Origin: Panorpa germanica
Lineage: Eukaryota; Arthropoda; Insecta; Mecoptera; Panorpidae
Assembly: GCA_963678705.1 (NCBI GenBank)
Contig: OY783203.1
Span: forward strand, 21,310,535 to 21,374,534
DNA length: 64,000 nt
Direction of reading: 5' to 3'
The position numbers were made by a program, and so were the translations under genes. Positions 48,441 through 59,477 of the stretch are shown here, piece after piece (within the stretch, counting starts at the first letter, position 1; the number at the start of each line of letters is the position of its first letter). The notes under the pieces are model-generated. The model did no database searches. It had not been told where the DNA came from and worked only from the letters and a program-made list of their open reading frames with translations.

Positions 48441-49374
48441 CCACTGTGTTTGTTTGTACGATAAATCCGAGGCAGTAATGCTGTGGACACTTACCCCAAT
48501 AATGAGCGTTCATAATATATAATTAACTAAATTAATTCTACATCATTTGTGAGTATAGCATTAGGTAGTATATAGTATAGGTTCCTCCTTCTTATCATGG
48601 GCATACTTTTGCGTTAAAACATAAATACATATAGTCGTATAGCAAAGTTATTTACTAGTATTGTGCGGATTACAATTTCACACTGAACACTGGACACTCT
48701 CTTCTGGGCTTATACGTCTCTAGCTTTTCACTCTGCCTCGGCCTAGTATGACTGGTAGGACTGGTAGGACTGGTACGACTGGTAGGCCTGGAAGACAATG
48801 GTTCAGCTATTCTGGTGGCAGTGTTCTAGATCTAAATGTCTTAGTTCGTAGAATTGTAACACTAAGTTGACGTTTATAGTCTTTAAATCTCCTCCCGACA
48901 GATTAAACAAAATGTGGATTCTTTTTTTCTAGAAATTATTTGTGTCAAGGGCTTAGCTGCTAGAACTCGAAATACTTGTAAAGTATTACGCTACGTTAAA
49001 TTAAGTTAGGTTTTGGAAGTGTGCTTTTATTTATTTACGAAGAATTATTCAATGTAATTCAGCGTTCAATGTAATATTTTATACAACACTCATGAGATGT
49101 CAGTATGCCAATATACCACGTACTGCACGTTTGTAGCAATTCAACTGTTGCAAATATACTGGTACCCGTATTTATTGCTTTTGTTATTTGTTTAAAGCAA
49201 GTCTTCCTAAACTGCGAGCCGTGTAATAGATTTATCCAACTAAACAGTATTTCCCTTGCAGTTGCAGTGACTGTATTGGTTAAAAGTTGTTGGTAAATGA
49301 TGTTACCATGAACAGATGAAATATGTTGGATATTTAATTCAGTCTCAACATTAAAATCTATATGATTTTACCAT
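48441..49374. other. Unassigned DNA with a minisatellite
   Basis: About four imperfect 10-bp units of GGTAGGACTG lie at 48750-48792. No gene seen. Confidence 0.45.
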
Positions 49375-49529
49375 GAAAGAATCTGCTGCTGTCGCTTTTA
49401 TTAAATGTCTCTGGCACTGGCTACAAATAACGAGACCACGTCATCTTTCAGAATCTAAGCGACGAAAAAGTTGATGCGAACTGTAGTTCGCATAGTGATC
49501 CGTTCTACCAGTTTGTTAACTGGGTTTGC
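49375..49529. mobile_element. P element-like MITE fragment (local family P, copy 3)
   Basis: AAAGTTGATGCGAACTGTAG and the end ACCAGTTTGTTAACTGGG match the right half of local family P at 50211. The label P is local and does not refer to the Drosophila P element. Confidence 0.5.
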
Positions 49530-50035
49530 CGCTATGGTTTATTTTATTATATTATTAATTGTTTGCCTTTCAGCTTTACAATCTACATTAATATCTGGTT
49601 TTTCACTTCCTCCTTCTAATTACTTCAACCATCTATTTGTGCTCTTCCTTTCCTCCTATTAATACCTGCTCTACCTTCCTACTGCTGCTTACCCTGTCCA
49701 CGCAATCATCCGTTATGTGCTCCAGTGTCTCCACCTCTCCTTTGCACATCCTACACTTCCTTTCTTCTTCGTTCACCCAGTATCTATTTATAGTATCTAC
49801 CTTTTTCTTTATTCCGCAATCTAAATCTCGCTGTTCTTCTAACATTCTTCAGGTCACTCTTATTTCCCCTCATATACTCTGGTACCTCACTTTCCCATAA
49901 CTTTCTATACAAGGCATTGTACCTGCTTTTATCAATTTTGCTCATTCTTTTCTGCTGCTGCACCTCTTTATCTCTGATTCCTAGATCCTCCTCTACCCTT
50001 CTTCGTACAGCCTCTTTCTCTCCACCGCTATGGTA
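49530..50035 (-). pseudogene. LINE-W C-terminal remnant (copy 2)
   Basis: Minus-strand frames read VPEYMRG, ARFRLRNKEKGRY, then NRYWVNEEERKCRMCKGEVE and LEHITDDC, a CxxC...HxxxxC zinc-binding C-terminus typical of R1/I/jockey-group ORF2 proteins. Frameshifts separate the blocks. The 3' end (plus-strand left side, about 49530-49560) is A-rich with ATAATATAATAAAATAA. About 150 residues are recoverable. Confidence 0.8.
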
Positions 50036-50159
50036 TAATAGGTTATGAATTACTTAAAATTTGCATAATCTATCAGTAAAAATAAAACCTTTTTTCTTAT
50101 ATTCTTTACAAAAAAGATTTATATTATTATTGCAGTTATTTATACAATGTTTTAAAATG

Positions 50160-50578
50160 TAATTTGTTTAACTTCGGCCTATTCCGATGCTGAGTCTCAT
50201 CTATGTCAATCACCCATCCCAGTAAACATTTTGGAGTCACTTTACCATCATATTGAAGATGCGCATGACTTTCTTGTCACGAAGAAGTTCATTTACAGTT
50301 CAGTTTCTATTTTATCCGCTGCAAATGGCGAAACCACTCCATCTGTCGAAGATGGAATACAATACAAATGAAGGTAAAGTTGATGCGAACTATAATTGAA
50401 GTGAAATATTAATAGAAACCTTACAAATGGGACACATTACCAAATTATTTACTGGGATATATGTAAATTACATCGTTACCTAACAAGTTTTTATGATAAT
50501 ATCCAAATCCAGAGATAATTTAACTAGTTTGAAGGTCGATTCCATAGATAGAGTAGTCTGGAATCATTTGTAGTAATC
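50160..50578 (-). mobile_element. SINE-O, decayed, split by a family P MITE
   Basis: The tail-side segment (TTTAACTTCGGCCTATTCCG, 50166-50205) and the head-side segment (from about 50465, with GTCGATTCCATAGATAGAGT) follow SINE order on either side of the MITE at 50211-50458. The B box is damaged. Confidence 0.55.
50211..50458. mobile_element. Local family P MITE (copy 1)
   Basis: The ends are inverted CCCAGTAAACATTTTGG and CAAATTATTTACTGGG. 248 bp, non-coding, inserted in a SINE. Confidence 0.75.
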
Positions 50579-50581
50579 TTA

Positions 50582-50910
50582 GGCCGTCTGCAAACGGGTC
50601 GAAAACGAAAAACAAGCCATATCGAGCCGTGTTTCGTGACTCTATAGAATTTTTAACAATAGCATAATAGGGGATTTTATTGTGTCGTATTCTGAGATAT
50701 TTGTATGTATGTATGTATTTAAATACTTTTGAAAAGTATTTATGCTCTTGACGTTCACCATCAAAAGCATGCAACGTAATTGCCCTGCAACCTAAAAACG
50801 CAGTCGCTCAAAACCAATTTGAAATCAGTTTCTTTTCATTCGTGCCGTGTTCTCTTTGATTCGGGTAGATTCTGGGCTCAATTTGCAATTAGTTTAACCC
50901 ATGTGCGGCC
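50582..50910. mobile_element. A element (copy 9), complete but short
   Basis: TTA at 50579-50581 and 50911-50913. It begins GGCCGTCTGCAAACGGGTCG and ends ATGTGCGGCC. It is inverted relative to copies 6-8, with internal ATGTATGTATGTATTTAAAT. Confidence 0.9.
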
Positions 50911-50913
50911 TTA

Positions 50914-51647
50914 AATGTATCTCTACAAGTTTCAAGTAAAATATAATATATTTAAGAAATACATTTTTCAAGAGAAATCGTTTAACCGGTTAACGTTATT
51001 CTTTTTCATTTTGTGAGAATAAGTATTTTGTTTTATTTTGATATAAATCTCGAATTTTATCGATATGAGTACATCCATTGAGCCATCCAGTCGCGTTATG
51101 TTTAGCTGCAGACACGGGAGTTAATCAAGTCTGTTGGTTGTTGGATGTTGGATGCTGTGATGACATGGCTTTTAAACTGTCAATGCTGGTAGCGTCATCG
51201 TCATAGTTATCCTCATCCTCATCGTCATCATCGCTTGTCAGCAGAGAGTAGACAGCAGACAGCATCCAAATAAAATGCAGCCACAATAAAAACTCAATGG
51301 CAGTCGTATTAGAACGGTACACTCGTAGTCATGTACAGGCATACAGGGTGTTGAATACATCGATGTCAATCTTCGTAAGAGATAAGGGTGAAGGGTGAAG
51401 GAAAAAGTATTATACATATGCTAGTTGGTAGTATGAAATCATTCTGTTCTCTAGGAAATCGTATCTACTAGTTTAGGCTAGTTTACGATAGATATACGAT
51501 TATCGCAATAGATTATGTGAATTTTTGGCGAATGTATATTTCAACGAAAAGTTAAAATAATTTATAAAGTAACAATGCAAATGCTTCGGTTTAGAATATT
51601 TTTATTTTAGTTACTACTTGAACTTGCAATATAAAATAACAATTATA
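50914..51647. other. Unassigned DNA with an orphan mariner-type end
   Basis: ATACAGGGTGTTGAATAC at 51341-51358 resembles a mariner terminus. A TCATCGTCATCATCG-like run at 51190-51235 underlies the acidic minus-strand ORF there. Confidence 0.4.
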
Positions 51648-52208
51648 CAGGGTGTTCCAAAATTCAACGATAAGCCGGCACCAGAGAGTGGTCCTGCTCA
51701 AGACTACACGAGAAAAAAAGAAAAAAAAAAATTATCTCATTTTGTTTAGAAATTAGAGAAAAAAATTAAAAAATTTCAAAAATTGAAACACCTTAAGATG
51801 TTTTTAACTACCATGACCACAATTTTTCAAATATTTCTGATTTCTTTTTTGTATCGGCAACCTAAATAGTACAGCTATCCACCACAACCATTAAAAATCC
51901 CAAAATGCTAGTAGTTTTTACAGAAAAATCAATCGAAATTATTTTTTTCCCTAAAATTTTTAAAGATTTTTACTTTCAGTCCACTTTAACTCATCGTGGT
52001 GTAAAAAAAAAGTATGAACACTACTATGGCAAGTTTTTTTAAAAATTGGCGCAACTCTTCAGGATTCCAAAATGATATAATACTCCAGGAAAACTAGCAA
52101 TAAAAAAAAATTATGCATACTATTTCTAAACAAGAACCATATTTCATAAATTATTGTTGTTGATAGTTATCACTTTTACAATACCCAAAATAGGTTTTTT
52201 ATTGTTTT

Positions 52209-52277
52209 TTTTTTTAATATTTATTTATTTATAGTGCATCAACTATTGAGTTATAAGCACTTATTTTTTATTTTTGA
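52209..52277. mobile_element. Small insertion in the left mariner arm
   Basis: Absent from the right arm. It has a T-run and ATTTATTTATAGTGCATCAA, shared with 20372-20405, so it is probably the 3' end of a retroelement. Confidence 0.5.
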
Positions 52278-52552
52278 ATGAATTAAAACAAATGGTACAA
52301 ACAATTTTTCATTCATTTTATAAATTTATTGCATTATTTACATTACAGTAACTGTTCAAATTGTTTCCCACCGGCATTAATACAGGCACAACATCGCCTT
52401 AAAAAAGATTGTTTTTTCCGGACGTTATTACCACTGGATAATATCCACAACGGGTCGCATTTTGCCGTATAATGCTGCAAAAGCTTAGGGAAGATCCACC
52501 ATTCTTAGGTAAAATTCTATAGTCGGATAAAACAACCTGCAAGAAAGATGGT

Positions 52553-53113
52553 TTTTTAAATCTTCATAACCTACATAGCTGGACCAATGAAAATCCGCAC
52601 CTAATGAGACTAGACAAAATCCCAATATCAATTCAAGATTAACCTATGGACGGGCATATTAAATGGAAAAGTGCTTGGGCCCTTTGAGGTACAATGGAAT
52701 TAGATGGCAATAGTTATTTGAACTTTTTATAAAATGACTTGTCTGAATTATTAGAAGACGTGCCCACAAGTGATTTACAAAACATTCGGTTGCAAAATGA
52801 TAATTGCCCAGCTCACTATGCTCGTCCTGTGTGAGAATACTTAAACGAAGAGTATCCAGGGCGTTGGATTGGGCGACTTGTGGCCACCCCGTTCACTCGA
52901 TCTAAACTCTCTGGACTTCTTCTATTGGGGTTGTCTTAAAGAAAGAATTTATTCAAAACCCATTGTAACATTGGACGAGCTTCGACAAAAAATTACTCAG
53001 GTTACACATCATATGAAAGGTAAACTTTATTCTCGACGAATAAAAAGATTTTTTTTAAGGCGATGTCGTGCCTGTATTTATGCCGGTGGCAAACATTTTG
53101 AACATTTACTATA
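52553..53113 (+). pseudogene. Mariner transposase, C-terminal half, broken
   Basis: Across two plus-strand frames the conserved order of a mariner transposase is readable: WTNENPHLMR (near 52575), WTGIL/DGHIKW (near 52630), NDLSELLEDVPTSDLQN (near 52735), the QNDNCPAHYA block carrying the second catalytic Asp (near 52795), EYLNEEYPGRWIGR (near 52840), then after a frameshift WPPRSLDLNSLDFFYWGCLK (near 52880), with the third catalytic Asp in SLDLNSLDFF. The last frame ends at the stop after HFEHLL (53112). Several stops and one frameshift prevent function, and the N-terminal DNA-binding half and first Asp are missing. Confidence 0.9.
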
Positions 53114-53742
53114 ATGTAAATAAACTATTAACTTTATAAAATAAATGAAAAATTGTTTGTACCATTTGTTTTAATTCATTCAACAATAAAAAACCTATTT
53201 TGGGTATTGTAAAAGTGATAACTATCAACAACAATAATTTATGAAATATGGTTCTTGTTTAGAAATAGTATGCATAATTTTTTTTTATTGCTAGTTTTCC
53301 TGGAGTATTATACCATTTTGGAATCCTGAAGAGTTGCTCCAATTTTTAAAAAAATTTGCTATAGTAGTGTTCATACATTTTTTTTACACCACGATGAGTT
53401 AAAGTGGACTGAAAGTAAAAATCTTTAAAAATTTTATGGAAAAAAATAATTTCGATTGATTTTTTTGTAAAAACTACTAGCATTCTGGGATTTTTAATGG
53501 TTGTGGTGGATAGCTGTGATATTTAGGTTGCCGATACAAAAAAGAAATCAGAAATATTTGAAAAATTGTGGTCATGGTAGTTAAAAACATCTTAAGGTGT
53601 TTCAATTTTTGAAATTTTTTTATTTTTTTCTCTAATTTCTAAACAAAATGAGATAAATTTTTTTTTTCTTTTTTTCTCGTGTAGTCATGAGCAGGACCAC
53701 TCTCTGGTGCCGGCTTATCGTTGAATTTTAGGACACCCTGTA

Positions 53743-54424
53743 TAATAATCAAAATAAACTTTCAACTTTTTAAACACACAATGGAGCTAAGTAAATTAAC
53801 AAATTTTTAATTAAACAAAACTACTTTAAATGATAGCTTTACTGAGAACACAAATGATTTATATTATATTACTAAGTAAAGCATTTAGTAATTGAATAGA
53901 AGTTAAAGGAATAAAAATTTTGATGCCATATTGAAAAAGCCGAAATTCGCATTCGCGAACACTATATTTTTCGAGTCATGGTGAGGGAACAGTTGAGTTT
54001 TTAGAGTTTTCTAAGCTTTGAAAATATCAGCAAAATTCTGAATTACGTCTTGAAGTGTCTACTACATGGCCCAGAAGTTGCCAAAGTATAAAGTTTAAAA
54101 TTGTTGTTAATAAAAATGGACAAATACTAAAAAAAGCGGAAAAAACAGAATATTGTTAAAAAATTCGTAACTTTATAATAAACTAATATTAGGAAAAACG
54201 GTTGCAGCCTTTTTTTTCTTAGACTATGAGCTTACGAAAAAATGTAGTGTTTTTGGCGTGGGCTACAGGACGTTGAATTATTTGTGCACCTGAAAGTGGG
54301 GAATATTTTATGGATTCAAGCAAGTCATAATAAACGGAACGGTGATTATTCGACACAAAATATGTTTTTATTGTTAAAAAACGATAGTTATGAAATAATA
54401 ATTAATAATAATTAGTGATTAAAA
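53743..54424. other. Unassigned AT-rich DNA
   Basis: Nothing recognised. Confidence 0.4.
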
Positions 54425-54430
54425 GAGACT

Positions 54431-54885
54431 TTACGATGCGCAACTGGGACAAAAGTGGCTACGATGATTATCGCAAACCGGCGCCGCGCACGATACACAA
54501 GAATCCATTGTATTTTTCTTTTCCTTCCAATTGTAAAGAGAGCATCGTTTTCGCTTTTCTAGTTACCCGTTGTGATGGTGCTGAGTTCGTCCACCTCGAA
54601 AATTTCGCCAATCAGAATTCTAAGGTGGTTTTTCGCAGACGATCTTCTAAATGCGGTTTTATCAGACTGTGAATTAATTCTTTTAAATAAGCGCGACGGT
54701 TCAAGGCAGCGTTGGCTAGCGTTATTCACTCCTACCTGATGCAGCATCCCAAAATAGAGGCGCATAGGCCATCGCTTGGTGATTCGGCTTGTATTATTTT
54801 TACAGAACTCGTCAAACGTCGTCGTTTCACCTTTTGTAGCATTGTAAAACGTCACAATTTCTGCTTTTCCGATTTCTTCGTTCAT
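54431..54885 (-). pseudogene. piggyBac-type transposase, C-terminal part, frameshifted
   Basis: The minus-strand frame 54559-54885 contains VTFYNATKGETTTFDEFCKN followed by RWPMRLYFGMLHQVGVNNA, the region around the third catalytic Asp of piggyBac (DDE_Tnp_1_7) transposases and the motif just after it. A different minus-strand frame (about 54431-54552) then reads KRCSLYNWKEKKNTMDSCVS continuing to PVCDNHRSHFCPSC and a stop. This is the cysteine-rich zinc-binding C-terminus of the family. A single-base frameshift with an in-frame stop at 54559-54561 separates the two. The position that normally holds Asp in the KGG-V-D-T block appears to be Thr (KGETTT). Upstream, an in-frame stop lies about 5 codons before the ATG. 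Not functional as it stands. Confidence 0.85.
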
Positions 54886-55003
54886 TCGGCATTTAAACGT
54901 TCATTCAAAATGCATTTACTAACCTTGGAAAATACTGAAGTCGTTTGTACACTGACCCTTTTTGGGAACGGAGGCAAGTTTCATAGGCTCGTCTCAGTTT
55001 AAC
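54873..55003 (-). repeat. Segment shared (inverted) with 48030-48168
   Basis: See the 48030 entry. It directly abuts the piggyBac-type remnant on its 5' side (minus strand) and has short open frames with stops, without recognised motifs. Confidence 0.7.
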
Positions 55004-55172
55004 TGTCAGAGCCGTATGCTGTTGGAATATTGAACTTTGAATTTTTTAATTTAACATTGACGCTTATGAGAAATCATAGTTTTTATTTCATTTTATAAAT
55101 CGAACAGTTTAGATTTAGATTTATTGAAGATAGACCAGCTAGGCATTGTTGTGAGGTATGCAGTAATAACCT

Positions 55173-55402
55173 GGGCCAGTATTCCTGAGTCTTGCGGACA
55201 ATGATCGTGATCGAACAGATCTGATTTACATGAGTGAAACATTTTATGTATTACTTTTAAAAGAGTATTCCTGTACATTTCCTGAATTGTATTATTAATT
55301 ATTATTATAGTTCACTTTTAAAAGTGATTCGTAAAATGTTTCGCTCATATAAATCATATCTGTTCGATCACGACCATAGTTTGCAAGACTCATGAATAGG
55401 GA
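55173..55402. mobile_element. S element (copy 2), palindromic MITE
   Basis: Arms of about 90 bp contain TGATCGAACAGATCTGATTT on the left and the near inverse ATCATATCTGTTCGATCACG on the right. The loop contains TATTATTAATTATTATTATA. It lies between the piggyBac and hAT remnants. The short ORF at 55093-55278 belongs to this arm and is not a gene. Confidence 0.85.
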
Positions 55403-55434
55403 CCTAATGCAGATGGGAAAATGGATAGCCAGTT

Positions 55435-55675
55435 GGTTTAGAAGTAAAAGAAGCGTTCCTAGGCTTTTATGCAGCATTCAAACATGGTGGAGCAGATTTA
55501 GTCAAATAGGTGAGTACATTTTTTATCGACAAAAATATTGATTTAAAAAAATGTGTAGGTCAAGGTTATGATGGAGCCATTGTGATGAGCGGTGTATAAT
55601 GGTGTACAAAAACAGATTAAGGATATCCAGCCTAACGCGGAGTACATACATTGCGCCACTCATAATTTAAATTTG
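55435..55675 (+). pseudogene. hAT transposase fragment of the ZMYM1/DUF4371 type
   Basis: The plus-strand frames spell GLEVKEAFLGFYAAFKHGGA (from 55435), then after an in-frame stop at 55507-55509 IDLKKCVGQGYDGAIVMSGV. After a frameshift near 55596 comes YNGVQKQIKDIQPNAEYIHC, then ATHNLNL. The GQGYDGA..MSG...GVQ..I and HC.AHNLNL blocks are hallmarks of DUF4371/ZMYM1-like hAT transposases around the first part of the RNase H-like core. It is cut off by a (TA)n run at 55676, with no recognisable continuation. Confidence 0.88.
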
Positions 55676-55684
55676 ATATATATA

Positions 55685-55742
<58 letters not shown>
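55676..55742. repeat. (TA)n microsatellite terminating the hAT fragment
   Basis: TA run beginning inside the HNLNL motif of the transposase remnant. The ORFs spanning it on both strands are low-complexity artefacts. Confidence 0.95.
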
Positions 55743-55745
<3 letters not shown>

Positions 55746-56784
55746 AGAGAAATAGGACTTTGACATTTAAACTGTCCTTTAAAGACCCAGTGTTCACACG
55801 CTGAGTTAACTATGCTATTTGTGTGAATCGAAGCATGCTCTTTAAGTAGCATATGTATAGACACCTTAAAAGAGATAAAGATAATAGCACATGCTATTAC
55901 CGTAGATAGCTTTCTTAGAGTTATTAAAAACACCGCGAATTCCCTTGTCGTGTCGGTCTCAGGAGACGCGCAGTTCATCACGATTAGTTGTCCAACTCTT
56001 TCACTTGACAGCTTTTCTTCGTCCTATTATTTTCTGAAGTGCATTCTACTGTGAGTTAGACTCTTAACAGAACGGTGCGAGTATTTAGTCCAATACCCAA
56101 TAGGCAAATTTATTTGCAATTAATTTACATGAATATTTGATAGTATTTCAAAAATCAAAATGAATAATTAAGGTTTCATTATAAATAAGTCGAAGCATCC
56201 CCTTATCCCCTTGACAGCCATCCTCAGCTTTATTAATAAAATATTTCCTTTTGTCTTTATATACGTACATATATTGATACATATATGTATATATCACAAA
56301 ATCAATAGAATATAGTACAAATATACTCTTATAAATAATAAATATCTCCCAAAATAACTACTAAAACATTTTAAATTATGAATTTATATTTATTTTTATT
56401 TTGATATTTACATTTTATTAAATGGGTTGCCATATATATATACATTTTAAAGTAATACAAATTTAATTACTAAATGGAAATGAACAGGCCGAGTGAAAGA
56501 GGGAAGGGAAATCCGCTGTGGTGAATCATCCGCTTACTCGTAAAAGCAAATGCCGAAAAATTCTTGAATGAACCATTTTCGCTCACTTTTTTAAATGCCT
56601 GTATGCATATATGTACATATGTAAATTTGTGGATAAATAAAATATTGTCATAGCAACGTTTGGTAAATGTGATTAAATTATAAAGACCAGTTAATGCACT
56701 GATGCAATGCGAAACGTACGAGTATGAGTTATGACATGTTATTGCAATTTTAAATGTTAAAACATTTAACTTTATATATACGTA
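55743..56784. other. Unassigned DNA
   Basis: No continuation of the hAT frame recognised. Two TACGAGTA/TACTCGTA octamers (56535 and 56717). Confidence 0.4.
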
Positions 56785-57505
56785 CTAGAGTTTATCCCCG
56801 TCGCAATCGACGTCTTTTTAGTGTGTATGATTGGAATTCAAATAAATAATTCGTAATTTCATTTCAAATTTTAATTCCACTTTTGAATTGAAATATTTAA
56901 CTCGTTCTATATAAATTTTACATATAAAAACCAATTTTTCATATAAACTGACTAAAAATATTTATTATTATAAATGCAATTTTTTTTCAGAATGTTTTTC
57001 TCGATTCGTACATTAGGTATCAAAGTTAGCTCATATATAAAATGTCAACTTTCTAGCACCATTTTTACCCTCGTTAAAAACCGCCACAGTGCCCCCAAAT
57101 AAAGTTTTAAAATCATGAATTTTCTTTTAATAATAATATACTTAAATATTCTATAAGCCATAATATGAACTTTCTCCAAAGTTACCTAACCGGCCCGAAT
57201 TTTTTCCACCCCGCCCCCTCTTTACTTTTTAAATTTCTAATTTTTGATAAATATCAGCATTGAATACCTTAATATACATGCAAAATTTCAACTTTCTATC
57301 TTTTACGAATTAAAAGTTATACAGAAAAAAGTGATTAATTTTTATCTTGTTTTTCCAAAATTACGGGTTTCCAATTCTACCTAAAATCTCTACAAAATAT
57401 GAAATTTTCAAAAACATTGACGGAGCCGTTTTCGAGCTACCACACAAAATTCAGTACCAAACATATAAACAAGTCTGATACACCCGGAACATTATAATAT
57501 AAGAA
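56785..57505. mobile_element. N element (copy 3), 5' end intact
   Basis: It begins ACTAGAGTTTATCCCCGTCG and runs through GGAGCCGTTTTCGAGCTACC to CACCCGGAACATTATAATAT. The most complete N copy here together with copy 1. Confidence 0.8.
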
Positions 57506-58665
57506 GAAGATAAGGGCATTATTATACTTATCCAAAATTTACAATTTATTTATAAAAAGTTTCAAATTTCCGGCACTGGTAGTCTAATAGAAATTGTGTT
57601 AAAATGAGTGAGACAGCACGATACATGTGTCGTCACTCAAATGTAAAATACAATTCGTTAAAATAATACAGACGCAGTATCGCATATAATAAATAATATA
57701 TTATTAAAATGTATTTTTTATTTGATTTTTTATTATCATTATCGGGTTTGTTTACATTTAAAATTATAAAACCTAAATGTTTATAAAATAGAACATGTTT
57801 TAATTTCCGCGTTGTTGCCAGATTTAATGAGTGTTTAATAAAAACAGTATACCGAGGAAAAATATACAAATAATTAATAAGATGACAATGCGGTGTTGCT
57901 AGATATATTTTTATTTATAAATAAAACTGAGTTGATGCTGGAAATACACATAACGACTTATCTAACAGGAGAACATAAAAACACTCTGCCCGTTTTTCAA
58001 TATTTTTTGACTGTATTAAAAGTATTATTTGCAAACTTTTACATAAACACTAGTAATAACAGAATTACATTTGTAACATTAAGTTAAATATTCCCCAGGA
58101 ATCGCTATTGATGCGATTGAGTAGCGAAAATTTATTAATGAAAAATAAAAAATACTAAAAGTATAAAGCATTTAGCTTAATGAAAGACTGATGGATTTAA
58201 TCGTAAACGTAAATCTAAATAAAAATAAATTCCATAAACAAATTTATTTTTGCGCTTCGTTTTACGATGTATTCGTATATAAACTAAACATGCGAGTAAA
58301 TTGATACAAAAATAAATATTTATGAAACTATGCAGTCGGTAGGTAGTCGTATGGTCGTATGGTGTACATATATTAATTCTTTAAATTGAATTAATATTCA
58401 ATTTTATTTTAATGAAAATCATTTGTATATGACTGCAACATTAAAATGTTATACATGTATATTGTATACCCACTCGATATCCAAAATGTTTTAGACATCG
58501 AAACTGTAAATCAAATGAATTATTTTAAAAAGGTTACAATTGTAAACATTTGTTTGATCTGTACTAATGCCAAATAGAAATATGAAACAAGTTAATAACT
58601 GGTATTAAATTATATACACTAATGTGCACTCATGTACTTATGTACTTGTGTACTCATTTTTTAGG
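57506..58665. other. Unassigned AT-rich DNA
   Basis: Short ORFs at 57633-57869 (minus) and 57893-58087 (plus) lack recognised features. Confidence 0.4.
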
Positions 58666-58910
58666 GGTCGATTTTTCAAATGTTGATTGATATTGTTATT
58701 AATAAATATGTATTGGCGTCTCTATTTCATTAAATATCTAAATGTTGACAGAGATATAGCAATTAAAAATTTGAATTGGCTTGCGTCCTCATTTTTCAGT
58801 GGTCGATTTTTCAATTGTTGATTGAAATTGATGTATTGGTGTGTCTATTTTATTAAATATCTAAATATTGACGGAGATATAGCAATTAAAAGTTTGAATT
58901 GTAGTTTTAG
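58666..58910. repeat. Imperfect tandem duplication, period about 135 bp
   Basis: GGTCGATTTTTCAAATGTTG at 58666 recurs (one change) at 58801, and TATAGCAATTAAAAATTTGA recurs as TATAGCAATTAAAAGTTTGA. Confidence 0.85.
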
Positions 58911-59310
58911 CGCTAGAAATGATGGGCCATATTTGTATGACGTGAATGCATTTTAACGTCAGTTATTAGTTGAGTAGGTCAATGCTGTGGTAATGCTCTG
59001 TAGCTGTTGGTAGTCAAATAATCAAATCAAATCAAAGAATAATTAGTTATTATTTGATTTATCCCTGCTAAGGCAGACATAATATTGAAATGTGATTGTT
59101 CCTTGAAATAGCTGTAAATAATATTTGTGTACAATGTTGAATCCCTTTAATAATTAAAGAGACAAAATGACTTTTTTAATTGTTAATATCTCCTTACATA
59201 TAAGAAATTATTAAAACATAATTGAACATTTGAAGTTCTAGTAACCCACATTATCAATATATAGTACACATTTATAGAAATTAAGACATAGGACACAAGC
59301 CCATTGTAGT
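58906..59310. repeat. T repeat unit 1 (about 405 bp)
   Basis: It runs from GTTTTAGCGCTAGAAATG through GTAGCTGTTGGTAGTC, CTGCTAAGGCAGACATAATA and AATAATTAAAGAGACAAAAT to GACATAGGACACAAGCCCAT. Unit 2 starts at once at 59311 with the same first phrase, so the two are in direct tandem. Confidence 0.85.
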
Positions 59311-59477
59311 TTTAGCGCTAGAGATGTCGGCCATATTTATGAGGTGAAAATGTATTGAATAGGTCAGTTATTTGTTGATTAGGTCAGTGCTGTGGTAATG
59401 TTTTGTAGCTGTTGGTGGTCCTGTGTATCTAGTATATATGCGTTATAAAAAAAATAATAAGTTTTCATTTTACTTCC

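Larger units (their letters stand above)
51648..53740 (+). mobile_element. Mariner-type element with very long fold-back arms
   Basis: It is bounded by CAGGGTG and CACCCTG ends with TA on both sides (51646-51647 and 53741-53742). The inverted arms run about 700 bp each (51648 to about 52425, and about 53045-53740), far longer than the tens of bp usual for mariner. The left arm includes an inverted copy of the last ~60 bp of the transposase reading frame. It therefore appears to be a duplicated, inverted 3' end that replaced the original 5' end and the N-terminal half of the gene. The left arm also holds an insertion of about 70 bp (52209-52277). Confidence 0.85.

Noticed and set aside
54712..55002. 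96-codon plus-strand ORF and its look-alike at 47926-48309
   Set aside because: Antisense of the piggyBac-type remnant and of the shared 139-bp segment. The resemblance between the two ORFs reflects the repeat, not a gene family.
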